Shown: positions 1 to 7,697 of the stretch, one piece after another | Layout of the letters: every line of letters starts with the position of its first letter | Position numbering within the stretch: position 1 is the first letter of the stretch | Source of the DNA: Lachnospiraceae bacterium UBA3845 | GTDB lineage: Bacteria; Bacillota; Clostridia; Lachnospirales; Lachnospiraceae | DNA: 31,776 nucleotides | Reading direction: 5' to 3' | Assembly: GCA_002392705.1 (NCBI GenBank) | Contig: DGHP01000145.1 | Span: 46,428 to 78,203 of the forward strand | Notes under the pieces: model-generated | What the model saw: the letters and a program-made list of their open reading frames with translations, nothing else | What the model was told of the DNA's origin: nothing | Database searches by the model: none | Translations under genes and position numbers: made by a program

Positions 1-2
1 GC

Positions 3-38
3 TTTCAGCCGCGTTTTCAGCCGCGTTTTTGGCCGCGT
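3..38. repeat. 12-bp tandem repeat at the 3' end of the HD gene
   Basis: About three head-to-tail copies of a 12-bp unit (TTTCAGCCGCGT twice, then TTTTGGCCGCGT) span the C-terminal codons and stop of the HD-domain gene. Read on the minus strand the unit encodes Lys-Arg-Gly plus Gln or a stop, so two copies carry in-frame TGA codons. The array may continue to the left, beyond the window. Confidence 0.7.
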
Positions 39-505
39 TTCAGGACTTCGAGCGAGCTGACGTATTTATCCGCCATTGTGATTACCCAGGATTCCCTGTG
101 GGTCGGAGGAACGATGGTAAGCGGCCACATGTGCCTGCGGATGGCGTTGAGTTCCCGCTCTGTGAGGTTGAAATCCCTGTCGGCGTTGCGCGCCGCGATG
201 CCGGGATGATAGAAACCGTGGAGACGCGGATGTTTGTTTTCCGGGGCGTCATGCTCATGCCAGTCGTAGAGGAAGTAGTCATGCAGCAGGGCCGCGCGCA
301 CAAGCTTGCAGCGGTCGCAGCCAAGATGCAGGCGCTGGTCGATCTTCAGGGCGCAGCAGGCGACGTGCAGAACATGATGATAGACGCTTACGTCGCTGTG
401 CTGTATAAAATCTTTTGTCCTGCGAAAATTCGGATGGTCCAGAACTTCCGCGGCATAAGGGCGCAGGAGCGCTTCCATCTTTTCATCTTCTTTGTCTGTA
501 TTCAT
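17..505 (-). CDS. HD-domain metal-dependent phosphohydrolase
   Basis: This 162-aa soluble protein looks like a small HD-superfamily hydrolase. The family uses His and Asp residues to bind divalent metal and usually cleaves phosphomonoester or phosphodiester bonds in nucleotides. An upstream His cluster (YHHVLHVA, about residues 42-49), the HD signature in ALLHDYFLYDW (about 72-82), a later GFYHPG and an Asp in MADKY near the C-terminus fit the spaced metal ligands. The substrate cannot be told from sequence. Its start codon overlaps the stop of the upstream PF06541 membrane-protein gene in an ATGA arrangement, so the two are probably translationally coupled. The tail ends in a basic Lys-Arg-Gly repeat created by the 12-bp DNA repeat. 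The family call is firm; the specific reaction is unknown. Confidence 0.85.
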   Translation of the reverse strand: MNTDKEDEKMEALLRPYAAEVLDHPNFRRTKDFIQHSDVSVYHHVLHVACCALKIDQRLHLGCDRCKLVRAALLHDYFLYDWHEHDAPENKHPRLHGFYHPGIAARNADRDFNLTERELNAIRRHMWPLTIVPPTHRESWVITMADKYVSSLEVLKRGQKRG

Positions 506-1545
506 TGAGCTTCTCCGCCTTCCGTTCTCAGTTCGTTAAGCACATCGTCGTAATCCCTGTGTTTCATGCCGGGGAATGCTTTGATCAGCCTGCCGTAACC
601 GAAATGAGAGTGCTCCAGAATCTCTCTGCGAAGTTCTCCGGCACGGGCGGCGAGGGCCTTCCCGCCTTTCACTCCTGCAGAGAGAACCGCCTCTTTTTTG
701 CCGGCGGCTGTTTTTTTCAGGGCATCCCTGGTTTCCAGCGCACTGTCGATCATTTCTGTCCGTTTATTCTGGGCGGCGGATTTGATCTCTGACTTCATCA
801 GTGCAGCCTGCACCTGTCCTTCCTCGATTTTCTGCACGGTTACGATGCTGCTTTTGCCGATTGTTTCGCTTATCGCGTCGCTCGGAACGCGCATGACGGC
901 CCGGATTTTATCCAGTTCCTCCAGACGCTTGTTCAGGCCGTGCACAGTGGCTGTCGTCACGATGAAATCAATGAGATAGATCAGATAAAGGACGCCCATG
1001 ACCGGCCATCCCCAGCGGGGCTGAATCATTTCCGAGGATCCGCGCTGTATGATGGGGTGCAGGATCCGGACGACGAAAACGACTGCTATCCCCCAGAGAA
1101 TACTGAATTTCAGGCAGATGAAGCCGTGAAAGTTGAAAGGGAAGCTGCTGTAATCCCACCATCTGGCATGGAAAAAGGTATAGAGCAGCCAGCCCGCAAC
1201 CAGCTCCACCAGGGTAGTCAGAAGCATGCCCGTAAGAAAGAGCAGCAGAAGCTCCAGCGCTTCCTGGCTGAACTGCCCCCGTCCTTCTGCCAGTTTCAGG
1301 CTGGCGGCACGGATTCCGTCCTGGGAGACAGCGCTCAGAAGGCCGTGTGCCTCCATCGTATTGACCATGGCGAAAATGCCCAGCGCTCCGAAGGCGTAAA
1401 CCGGGCAGACCGGACCGTTCAGGAAGCCTCTGTTGATGATTTTCCCCAGGGCGACGGCGTGAAAGACCACTTCAAGAACCCAGCCGAGGAAGGAATAGAT
1501 CAGAAAATACAGGCAGATCTGATAATAACTCATACCACAAATCAT
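502..1545 (-). CDS. PF06541-type membrane protein (putative ABC-transporter type IV)
   Basis: This 347-aa protein has an N-terminal membrane domain. It opens with MSYYQICLYFLIYSFLGW and the NRGFLNGPVCPVYAFG motif (about residues 38-53), which is characteristic of the family Pfam names 'putative ABC-transporter type IV' (PF06541). About four to six hydrophobic helices occupy residues 5-205. The remainder (about 210-347) is charged, largely helical and probably cytoplasmic. No transporter ATPase is adjacent, and the transport role implied by the family name is unproven. The start at 1545 is preceded by a TGGAGAT ribosome site at good spacing; Met5 is an alternative. The stop overlaps the start of the HD-domain gene by 4 bp, so a two-gene operon is likely. 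No convincing promoter was found in the 120 bases upstream. Confidence 0.82.
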   Translation of the reverse strand: MICGMSYYQICLYFLIYSFLGWVLEVVFHAVALGKIINRGFLNGPVCPVYAFGALGIFAMVNTMEAHGLLSAVSQDGIRAASLKLAEGRGQFSQEALELLLLFLTGMLLTTLVELVAGWLLYTFFHARWWDYSSFPFNFHGFICLKFSILWGIAVVFVVRILHPIIQRGSSEMIQPRWGWPVMGVLYLIYLIDFIVTTATVHGLNKRLEELDKIRAVMRVPSDAISETIGKSSIVTVQKIEEGQVQAALMKSEIKSAAQNKRTEMIDSALETRDALKKTAAGKKEAVLSAGVKGGKALAARAGELRREILEHSHFGYGRLIKAFPGMKHRDYDDVLNELRTEGGEAQ

Positions 1546-1667
1546 ATGAAATCTCCATTAAGCTTTTGTCCCCTCATTGCGGGAAGCCACGCCGGCAGAT
1601 GAGGATGGGAAAAGTGAATATACATCGTTCTCCGGCGGGCAGCCGCGCCGTCAGGTAATTCCTGCGG

Positions 1668-1713
1668 AAAAATAAAATTCCCGGTGCGGCGCTGGGAACA
1701 GCCGGCCGGGAAT
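1668..1713 (-). terminator. Intrinsic terminator of the feo operon
   Basis: On the minus strand, 8-bp arms ATTCCCGG (1706-1713) and CCGGGAAT (1677-1684) enclose a smaller GCTG/CAGC hairpin. A T-rich tract (TTTTATTTTT, complement of 1668-1677) follows. It lies just past the stop of the HMA gene and so ends the FeoAB transcript. Confidence 0.8.
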
Positions 1714-1731
1714 CCAGAACGTACAAGAAGG

Positions 1732-2118
1732 TTATGTCTCCGCCATGCGGTAGTCGGTGACGACATACCCGGCGCTGCGGACTGCTTCCCTGACAGCGGC
1801 TTCATCCGGGGACATTTTGCACAGGACTTTCGCGCTGCCGCTGCTGATGGAGACAGCTGCCCAGGTTCCGTCCAGCCGGTTGAGGGCGTTCTCTACTTTC
1901 CGCGCGCAGTTTTCGCAGGTCATGCCGCCGATTCTGAGGGAAACCGCGTAGGGATAATGGGCTTTGTTCCGGTCGCTGACCGTGACTTTTTTTTCGGAAC
2001 TTTCATGTTCCCCGCAGCATCCGCCGCCTTTCCGGGAGCGGATCATGGTACGCCGGAGCGCCCAGGCTGCCAGCAGAAACAGCGCGGCAATCAGGACCGC
2101 GTTCAGGGCAGTATTCAT
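1732..2118 (-). CDS. Membrane-anchored heavy-metal-associated (HMA) domain protein
   Basis: This 128-aa protein has one N-terminal transmembrane helix (about residues 5-21), a basic stretch, a vicinal Cys pair in GGGCCGEH (Cys34-Cys35), a charged linker and a C-terminal HMA fold (about 58-125). The metal-binding loop is GMTCENC, with Cys68 and Cys71. HMA domains bind soft metals such as Cu(I) and pass them to partner proteins; metal identity cannot be read from sequence. Anchoring at the membrane, and position as third gene of the FeoAB operon, suggest a metallochaperone or metal sensor tied to metal uptake. The start codon overlaps the stop of the Cys-rich peptide gene as ATGA. A terminator follows directly. 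The HMA domain is certain; a role in iron handling is inference. Confidence 0.88.
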   Translation of the reverse strand: MNTALNAVLIAALFLLAAWALRRTMIRSRKGGGCCGEHESSEKKVTVSDRNKAHYPYAVSLRIGGMTCENCARKVENALNRLDGTWAAVSISSGSAKVLCKMSPDEAAVREAVRSAGYVVTDYRMAET

Positions 2119-2285
2119 GGTTTTTTCTCCTCCGTCCGGCTGCTGCAGTTCAGCCCGCAGCCTCCGCAGCTGCCCCCGCAGCTCAGGCAGCCTTTTCCTT
2201 TTCTGCGGTCACTGCGGATTCTGCGCAGGGCAAGCAGCATCGCTGTGATGATCAGAAACAGCAGCAGAATATCCAGTCCGTTCAT
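2115..2285 (-). CDS. FeoB-associated Cys-rich membrane peptide
   Basis: This 56-aa peptide begins MNGLDILLLFLIITAMLL, a single transmembrane helix, continues with a basic RRIRSDRRKGKG, and has a Cys-rich tail with the CLSCGGSCGGC pattern plus a further Cys. It matches the family annotated as FeoB-associated Cys-rich membrane proteins, thought to assist or stabilise the FeoB pore or to bind iron. The open frame extends upstream into feoB, but I chose the Met at 2285. It sits six bases after the FeoB stop and is preceded by a GGGGTGA ribosome site within the end of feoB. It ends with a 4-bp overlap onto the HMA gene. Tight packing indicates coupled translation of all three genes. Confidence 0.85.
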   Translation of the reverse strand: MNGLDILLLFLIITAMLLALRRIRSDRRKGKGCLSCGGSCGGCGLNCSSRTEEKKP

Positions 2286-2290
2286 GTACT

Positions 2291-4663
2291 TCACCCCATG
2301 CCGGCCAGCAGGCCGATCAGCCGGACTGCGAAAGCTGCAAGCCAGGCGATGCCGCACTGCCAGAGGATCACGCCGGCGGCCCAGCCGCGGCCCAGCTCCC
2401 TCTTGATGGAAGCGATGGCTGCCACGCAGGGGCTGTACAGAAGGCTGAATACCAGCATCGAGGCGGCAGAAAGAGCGCTGATCGCGGCCGCCACGCCGCC
2501 TTCAGCATCGAACAGAACGCCCAGAACCGATACTACACTCTCCTTGGCCATAAATCCGCTGATCAGGGAGGTGACGATACGCCAGTCCCCCAGGCCGAGC
2601 GGCTTGAAGAGCGGAACCAGCAGACCTGAAATCGCGGCCAGGATGCTGCTGTGGGAGTCCTGCACGAGATTTAAGTGAAAATCAAAGCTCTGGAGGAACC
2701 ATACCAGGATGGTGGCAACCAGGATGACGGAAAAGGCCTTCTGCAGAAAGTCCCTCGCTTTTTCCCAGAGCAGCTGCAGGACGTTGCGCGGACTGGGCAT
2801 GCGGTAATTGGGCAGTTCCATCACGAAGGGAACCGCCTCTCCGCTGAAGAGGGTGCGTTTAAAGAGCAGGGCCGCAAGGATGCCCGTCACAATTCCAAGG
2901 ACGTACAGAAGGACCATGAGCAGCCAGCTGATTTCCGGGAAAAAGGCATTTGCAAAAAAGCCGTAGATCGGAAGTTTGGCCGTACAGCTCATGAAGGGTG
3001 TCAGCAGAATGGTCATTTTCCTGTCCCGTTCACTTGGAAGCGTGCGCGTGGACATGACGGCGGGTACCGTACAGCCGAAGCCGATGAGCATCGGAACGAT
3101 GCTGCGGCCGGAAAGGCCGATCCTGCGCAGGAGCTTGTCCATGACGAAAGCGACGCGCGCGATATAGCCGCTGTCCTCCAGCAGGGACAGGAAGAAGAAC
3201 ATGGTCACGATGATGGGCAGGAAGCTCAGCACGCTGCCCACACCCTCGAAAATGCCCTTGATGATGAGGCCGTGAATCGCTTCATTGACATGACCGGCTG
3301 TCAGGGCGGCGTCCACTGCGTCCGTGAGCCAGCCGATTCCCGTGGCCATCAGATCCTGAAGCCAGGCGCCGATCACCATGAAGGTCAGATAAAATACCAC
3401 ACCCATGATCGTGATAAAGAGCGGGATCGCGGTATATTTTCCGGTGAGTATGCGGTCAATCTTTTCACTTCTGAGATGCTCTTTGCTCTCCCGGGGCTTT
3501 ATGACGCATTCGTCACAGACTTTGCCGATGAAGGAAAAACGCATATCCGCGATCGCGGCGCTGCGGTCCAGGCCGCGTTCTTTTTCCAGCTGCACTACGA
3601 TGTGCTCCAGCAGCTCCGTCTCGTTTCTGTCAAGCTCCAGCTGATTCAGAATCAGGGAATCGCCTTCTATAAGCTTGCTGGCGGCAAAACGGACCGGAAT
3701 TCCGACTCTCTCCGCGTGGTCTTCGATCAGATGGCTTACGGCGTGCAGGCAGCGGTGAACCGCTCCGCCGTGATCGCTCGAATCACAGAAGTCCTGCCGC
3801 CTCGGCTTCTCCTGGTATTTTGCGACATGGACGGCATGCCGGACCAGTTCATCCACGCCTTCATTTTTCGCGGCGGAGATGGCGACCACAGGGACGCCCA
3901 GCATGGCTTCCATCCGGTTGATATCGATGGAGCCGCCGTTTCCCGTGACTTCGTCCATCATATTCAGGGCGACGACGACGGGAATATTCATCTCAAGCAG
4001 CTGCATGGTCAGATAAAGGTTCCGCTCTATATTGGTCGCGTCCACGATGTTGATGATGGCCCTGGGCTTCTCATTCAGGACGAAATTCCGGGAAACCAGT
4101 TCTTCGCTGGAGTAGGGGGACATGGAGTAGATACCGGGCAGGTCGGTTATGAGGGTATCTGAGCGGCCCCGGATCTCACCGTCCTTGCGGTCGACCGTGA
4201 CGCCCGGAAAGTTGCCTACGTGCTGCCTGGCTCCGGTCAGCTGGTTGAAGAGAGTGGTCTTCCCGCTGTTCTGGTTGCCCACGAGGGCAAATGTCAGAAG
4301 GCTCCCCTCCGGAAGCGCCGTACCGGCCCCTCTGCTGCCGTTTTTATCCATTTCACCCAGACCGGGGTGGTGGGCTTCTTTTGTTCTCTGTCTTTTGGCG
4401 GGCGGCTTTGAGGGAGCATCGATGCGTTCAACATCAATCTTTTCCGCGTCCGCAAGGCGGAGTGTGAGTTCATAGCCATGGAGCCTCAGTTCCATCGGGT
4501 CGCCCATGGGAGCCAGCTTGATCAGCGTGACTTCCACTCCCGGGATTACGCCCATATCCAGAAAATGCTGGCGGAGCGCTCCTTCGCCGCCTACTTTTTT
4601 GATTACGGCACTCTGGCCGGGTTTCAGATCACTGATTGTCATCTTTTCAGGTCTTTCTATCAT
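2291..4663 (-). CDS. feoB: FeoA-FeoB fusion, ferrous iron transporter
   Basis: This 790-aa protein imports Fe(II) across the cytoplasmic membrane. Residues about 8-80 are an SH3-like FeoA domain (MTISDLKPGQ...). A polar linker (about 82-120) leads to the FeoB G domain: G1 GNQNSGKTT (129-137), G3 DLPG (174-177), G4 NMMD (234-237) and G5 SAAK (263-266). From about residue 410 the protein is a polytopic permease with the usual Gate segments and Cys-containing helices. In most bacteria FeoA and FeoB are separate; the fusion is known in clostridia and some other anaerobes. The first Met (4663) has only a weak ribosome site, and Met8 (4642) matches the usual FeoA N-terminus, so the true start may be there. 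A sigma-A-like promoter lies about 45-75 bases upstream. No clear Fur operator was recognised. Confidence 0.95.
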   Translation of the reverse strand: MIERPEKMTISDLKPGQSAVIKKVGGEGALRQHFLDMGVIPGVEVTLIKLAPMGDPMELRLHGYELTLRLADAEKIDVERIDAPSKPPAKRQRTKEAHHPGLGEMDKNGSRGAGTALPEGSLLTFALVGNQNSGKTTLFNQLTGARQHVGNFPGVTVDRKDGEIRGRSDTLITDLPGIYSMSPYSSEELVSRNFVLNEKPRAIINIVDATNIERNLYLTMQLLEMNIPVVVALNMMDEVTGNGGSIDINRMEAMLGVPVVAISAAKNEGVDELVRHAVHVAKYQEKPRRQDFCDSSDHGGAVHRCLHAVSHLIEDHAERVGIPVRFAASKLIEGDSLILNQLELDRNETELLEHIVVQLEKERGLDRSAAIADMRFSFIGKVCDECVIKPRESKEHLRSEKIDRILTGKYTAIPLFITIMGVVFYLTFMVIGAWLQDLMATGIGWLTDAVDAALTAGHVNEAIHGLIIKGIFEGVGSVLSFLPIIVTMFFFLSLLEDSGYIARVAFVMDKLLRRIGLSGRSIVPMLIGFGCTVPAVMSTRTLPSERDRKMTILLTPFMSCTAKLPIYGFFANAFFPEISWLLMVLLYVLGIVTGILAALLFKRTLFSGEAVPFVMELPNYRMPSPRNVLQLLWEKARDFLQKAFSVILVATILVWFLQSFDFHLNLVQDSHSSILAAISGLLVPLFKPLGLGDWRIVTSLISGFMAKESVVSVLGVLFDAEGGVAAAISALSAASMLVFSLLYSPCVAAIASIKRELGRGWAAGVILWQCGIAWLAAFAVRLIGLLAGMG

Positions 4664-4708
4664 TCATCCGCTCTGGAAAAAGCGCGGAAACACAGCATAA
4701 TCGTTAGG

Positions 4709-4737
4709 AGTATACCGCAGGCGCCCCGCGAAATCAA
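4709..4737 (-). promoter_or_regulatory. Sigma-A-type promoter of the feo operon
   Basis: Read on the minus strand there is a -35 box TTGATT (4732-4737), a 17-bp spacer and a -10 box TATACT (4709-4714), placed to transcribe the FeoAB operon. Spacing and both hexamers are close to consensus. Confidence 0.7.
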
Positions 4738-4854
4738 TGCCGGAAGGGAGATAATGCACTGTATTGCCGGCGGCCTGATGGGGGAGGGGCGCGAACAGCA
4801 GTACCGCATTTCCGCCGCCTGCATCCGCTGCCCGGAACTTCCCTGTGCGGTTTT

Positions 4855-4878
4855 AATAAAAAGACTTTTGTGATATAA
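4855..4878 (+). promoter_or_regulatory. Possible promoter of the MATE gene
   Basis: A TATAAA -10-like box lies about 40 bases upstream of the MATE start, inside TGATATAAAAGG. The T/A-rich TTTTAA 17 bp upstream is a poor -35 match. It is the only A/T-rich stretch in an otherwise GC-rich divergent region; the call is tentative. Confidence 0.4.
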
Positions 4879-4915
4879 AAGGATCCGGACAGACAGGCCG
4901 GCAGAGGAAAAGGAT

Positions 4916-6283
4916 ATGATTCGGGAAAAGACATTTTATAAAGCGTTTTTCATTACCATGCTCACGCTGGTGCTGCAGCAGGTGATTACACTCAGTGTAA
5001 ATCTCGCAGATAATATTATGCTCGGCGCCTACAGTGAGACATCCCTTTCCGGGGTTGCCGCGGTAAACCAGATCCAGTTTGTCTACCAGCAGATGATGAC
5101 CGCAGTCGGCGAGGGAATCGTGATCCTGGGAACCCAGTATTATGGAAAAGGGGAGACCGGTCCGATCCGGAAACTGGCCTCCATTGCCATGCATACGGGA
5201 CTTCTGATCATGACTGTACTGTTTCTCCTGGCAAGCCTCTGTCCGCATCTGCTCCTGTCCGCCTTTACGACCGACGAAGCCATTATCGCGGAGGGGATGG
5301 CCTATCTGAGAATTGTACGCTTTACTTATCTGTTCTTTGCCATGACACAGATTCTGCTGGCGACACTCAGGAGCGTGGGAACGGTCCGCATCGCCCTGGG
5401 CCTTTCGGTATGGTCCTTCCTGGTCAACTGCTCGATCAATTACACTCTGATATACGGCCATTTCGGCGCGCCGCGGCTGGGCGTGAAGGGGGCGGCGATC
5501 GGGACCCTGACGGCCCGGATCACGGAATTTCTGATCCTTGTCCTTTTTATCCTGAAAAAGGAACAGGTTCTGAAGCTTTCATGGCGGACTTACCTGAAAA
5601 CGGACCGCCTCCTGAGAATGGATTATCTGAAGGTCATGGCGCCGGTTTTTCTGATCAGCTCTCTGTGGGGACTGAATACTGCGATGCAGAACGCGATCCT
5701 CGGCCATATGACGGCCCGGGCGATCGCCGCCAACAGCGTGGCCTCAACGCTCTTTCTGCTGGTTAAATCCATGGCCGTGGGGACTGCGTCAGCTGCCGGG
5801 ATCTTTATCGGAAAAACGATCGGGGAGGGAAATGAGGGAAGGCTCACCCTGCTCTCCCATACGCTGCAGATCCTCTTTGTATGCGTGGGGCTGTGCTCCG
5901 GCCTGATCCTGTATCTGATCCGGATACCGGTGCTGTCCCTCTATTCGCTGGACCCGGCGACCAGGAAAATGGCGGATGATTTTCTCCGGATTCTCTGCGT
6001 GGTCATCGTGACCATGTCCTATCAGATGCCGACCAACAACGGGATCATCCGCGGGGGAGGGGACAGCGCCTTTGTCATGAAGATGGATCTGATCAGCATA
6101 TGGGGCATCGTGATTCCCCTGTCCTTCGTGATGGCGTTTGCTGTAAAAGCTTCTCCCCTTGTCGTGCTGTGCTGCCTGAACGCGGATCAGGTCTTTAAAT
6201 GTGTTCCCGCCTTTATCAAGTCGAATTTCGGACACTGGGCCAAAAAACTGACCCGGGAGGACCTGCCGGAAGATGAAAACTGA
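4916..6283 (+). CDS. MATE-family multidrug/toxin efflux protein
   Basis: This 455-aa polytopic membrane protein has about twelve hydrophobic helices in two similar halves, the architecture of the MATE family (MatE domain repeated). MATE proteins export cationic or aromatic compounds in exchange for Na+ or H+. Family features visible are the N-terminal TLVLQQVITLSVNLADNIML and AAVNQIQF, and in the second half NAILGHMTARAIAANSVAS and the MPTNNGIIRGGGDS stretch. Length is typical. A GAGGAAAAGG ribosome site precedes the ATG at 4916. The gene stands alone between a divergent promoter region and a strong terminator. The substrate cannot be predicted; a role in polysaccharide flipping is less likely because the family is MatE and not MurJ or Wzx. 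Confidence 0.92.
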   Translation: MIREKTFYKAFFITMLTLVLQQVITLSVNLADNIMLGAYSETSLSGVAAVNQIQFVYQQMMTAVGEGIVILGTQYYGKGETGPIRKLASIAMHTGLLIMTVLFLLASLCPHLLLSAFTTDEAIIAEGMAYLRIVRFTYLFFAMTQILLATLRSVGTVRIALGLSVWSFLVNCSINYTLIYGHFGAPRLGVKGAAIGTLTARITEFLILVLFILKKEQVLKLSWRTYLKTDRLLRMDYLKVMAPVFLISSLWGLNTAMQNAILGHMTARAIAANSVASTLFLLVKSMAVGTASAAGIFIGKTIGEGNEGRLTLLSHTLQILFVCVGLCSGLILYLIRIPVLSLYSLDPATRKMADDFLRILCVVIVTMSYQMPTNNGIIRGGGDSAFVMKMDLISIWGIVIPLSFVMAFAVKASPLVVLCCLNADQVFKCVPAFIKSNFGHWAKKLTREDLPEDEN

Positions 6284-6303
6284 TGCCGCAGGACCCGTCC
6301 GCA

Positions 6304-6359
6304 GAAAAAAGATCCCTGCGCGGAGCCGGTTTTCAGCGGCTTTACGCGCAGGGATTTTT
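6304..6359 (+). terminator. Strong intrinsic terminator after the MATE gene
   Basis: An 11-bp stem ATCCCTGCGCG (6312-6322) pairs perfectly with CGCGCAGGGAT (6345-6355), with an inner AGCCG/CGGCT stem. A TTTTT run follows and an A-run precedes, so it could also work on the minus strand. Confidence 0.9.
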
Positions 6360-6584
6360 ATGCGTGTCATTCTTTCCGGGAAAACACGATTATTTCAGCG
6401 TGTTCCATACTGTGTTTTGTCAGTTCGCGGACTCTTTTGACCGATCATACGGCATTCACAGCTGCGGAGACAGAAGATTTCAGGCTTCCGCAATGATGAA
6501 TCCGTGACCATGCATGAATATTCTATCGCACCTGTCCGAAAAATAAAAGACATGACCATGTTTTAAAAGCGGCCGGAGATCGTA
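6360..6584. other. Intergenic stretch between MATE terminator and HAD promoter
   Basis: Together with the terminator, about 360 bases separate the MATE stop from the HAD start. After the terminator I see no open frame with a ribosome site, no marked dyad and no repeat until the -10 box at 6585. Confidence 0.6.
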
Positions 6585-6590
6585 TATAAT
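6562..6590 (+). promoter_or_regulatory. Promoter of the HAD-hydrolase gene
   Basis: A perfect TATAAT -10 box occupies 6585-6590. The -35 position 17 bp upstream (TTTAAA, 6562-6567) is weak. The start codon lies about 55 bases downstream. Confidence 0.6.
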
Positions 6591-6645
6591 ATGAGGAAAA
6601 GGCCGAAAGGTTATTAAATCGCTGGATAATGAAGGGAATGATAAA

Positions 6646-7560
6646 GTGGCTAATATTATCGCTGTGATCTGGGACTGTGATAAGACGCTTATCGACGGAT
6701 ATATGCAGGACCCGATGTTTGAAGAATACGGGGTGGATCCGAAGGCATTCTGGCAGGAGACGGACGCACTTCCGGAGAAGTATCTGAGAGAACAGAATGT
6801 GAGGGTGAATCCGGATACGATCTACCTGAACCAGTTCATCCGCTACGCCAGGGACGGGAGATTTCCGGGACTGAACAATGAAAAGCTCAGGGAGTTCGGG
6901 AAAAAACAGAAGTTTTACCCTGGAATTCCGGAGATTTTCAGGTCCACGGAGAAGCTGATCAATGACGATCCGGCTTACGCGGAATATGGCATCCGGCTGG
7001 AGCATTATATTATCAGCACGGGATTTTCGGAAGTGATCCGCGGGTCTATCCTGATGGATTACATGAAGTATATCTGGGGCTGCGAGCTGATCGAAGATGA
7101 GGACGAAGAGGGCAGAAGACTGATCAGCGAGATCGGCTACACGATTGACAATACCACGAAGACGCGGGCTCTCTTCGAGATCAACAAGGGAATTCCATTT
7201 GACAGCAGGATCAGCGTGAACTCAACCATCCCGGAGGAGAACCGCCGCGTCCATATGAATAATATGATCTACATCGCGGACGGTCCCAGCGATATACCTG
7301 CCTTTTCTGTTGTCCGCAAGGGCGGAGGCGCAACCTTCGCGATCTACCCGAGAGGAGATGCCAGGGCCATGGCCCAGGTGGAAGAGATGCGCGACGGGGG
7401 CAGGGTGGATATGTACGCGGAAGCAGATTATTCGGAAGGTTCCACCGCATATATGTGGATCATGGGAAAGATTAAGAAAATCGCGGACCGGATCAGAAAC
7501 GAGGAACAGCACAGGATCCGCAGTTCCGTATCCGGTACCCCCCAGCACCTGAACGTCTGA
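6646..7560 (+). CDS. HAD-superfamily hydrolase
   Basis: This 304-aa cytosolic protein carries the haloacid dehalogenase catalytic motifs. Motif I is DCDKT (nucleophile Asp10, acid/base Asp12, Thr14), a Ser/Thr of motif II is in IISTGFSE (Ser124/Thr125), a Lys candidate for motif III is Lys172 in TKTRA, and motif IV is IADGPSD (Asp212, Asp216). HAD enzymes mostly hydrolyse phosphomonoesters through an aspartyl-phosphate. The large insertion between motifs I and II (about residues 20-115) is a cap that would set specificity, and it resembles no substrate class I recognise. The start is GTG, with GAAGGGA nine bases upstream. The gene has its own promoter, and no terminator separates it from the next gene. 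The superfamily is certain; the substrate is unknown. Confidence 0.85.
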   Translation: MANIIAVIWDCDKTLIDGYMQDPMFEEYGVDPKAFWQETDALPEKYLREQNVRVNPDTIYLNQFIRYARDGRFPGLNNEKLREFGKKQKFYPGIPEIFRSTEKLINDDPAYAEYGIRLEHYIISTGFSEVIRGSILMDYMKYIWGCELIEDEDEEGRRLISEIGYTIDNTTKTRALFEINKGIPFDSRISVNSTIPEENRRVHMNNMIYIADGPSDIPAFSVVRKGGGATFAIYPRGDARAMAQVEEMRDGGRVDMYAEADYSEGSTAYMWIMGKIKKIADRIRNEEQHRIRSSVSGTPQHLNV

Positions 7561-7582
7561 CGGCAGGCGGAAGAAGGAACCG

Positions 7583-7671
7583 TACTGACCGGACATGGAA
7601 AACAGCTATGCAGTCTGCCCTGCGGTGCCGCACAGGCAGCCATACTGACCGGACAGGGAGAACAGAGCTAT
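7583..7671. repeat. Imperfect direct repeat flanking a hairpin
   Basis: Two copies of a 27-29-bp element beginning TACTGACCGGACA and ending CAG(AG)CTAT lie at 7583-7609 and 7643-7671, 60 bp apart. Between them CTGCC-TGCGG (7615-7625) pairs with CCGCA-GGCAG (7628-7639) in an interrupted 10-bp stem. The array sits in the leader of the repeat-protein gene. It has no T-tract, so it is not an ordinary terminator. Confidence 0.7.
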
Positions 7672-7697
7672 TAAAAGGATGGAGTAAAAAGAAGATT

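Noticed and set aside
940..1602. A 220-aa plus-strand open frame opposite the PF06541 gene
   Set aside because: It lacks a ribosome site and domain and lies antisense to a recognisable membrane-protein gene.
2675..4162. A 495-aa plus-strand open frame opposite feoB
   Set aside because: It is antisense to intact FeoB motifs and has no recognisable domain; it arises from codon bias.
4664..4760. Fur box near the feo promoter
   Set aside because: I looked for the GATAATnATTATC pattern around the -10 box and found only short, unconvincing similarity (around CGATTATG).
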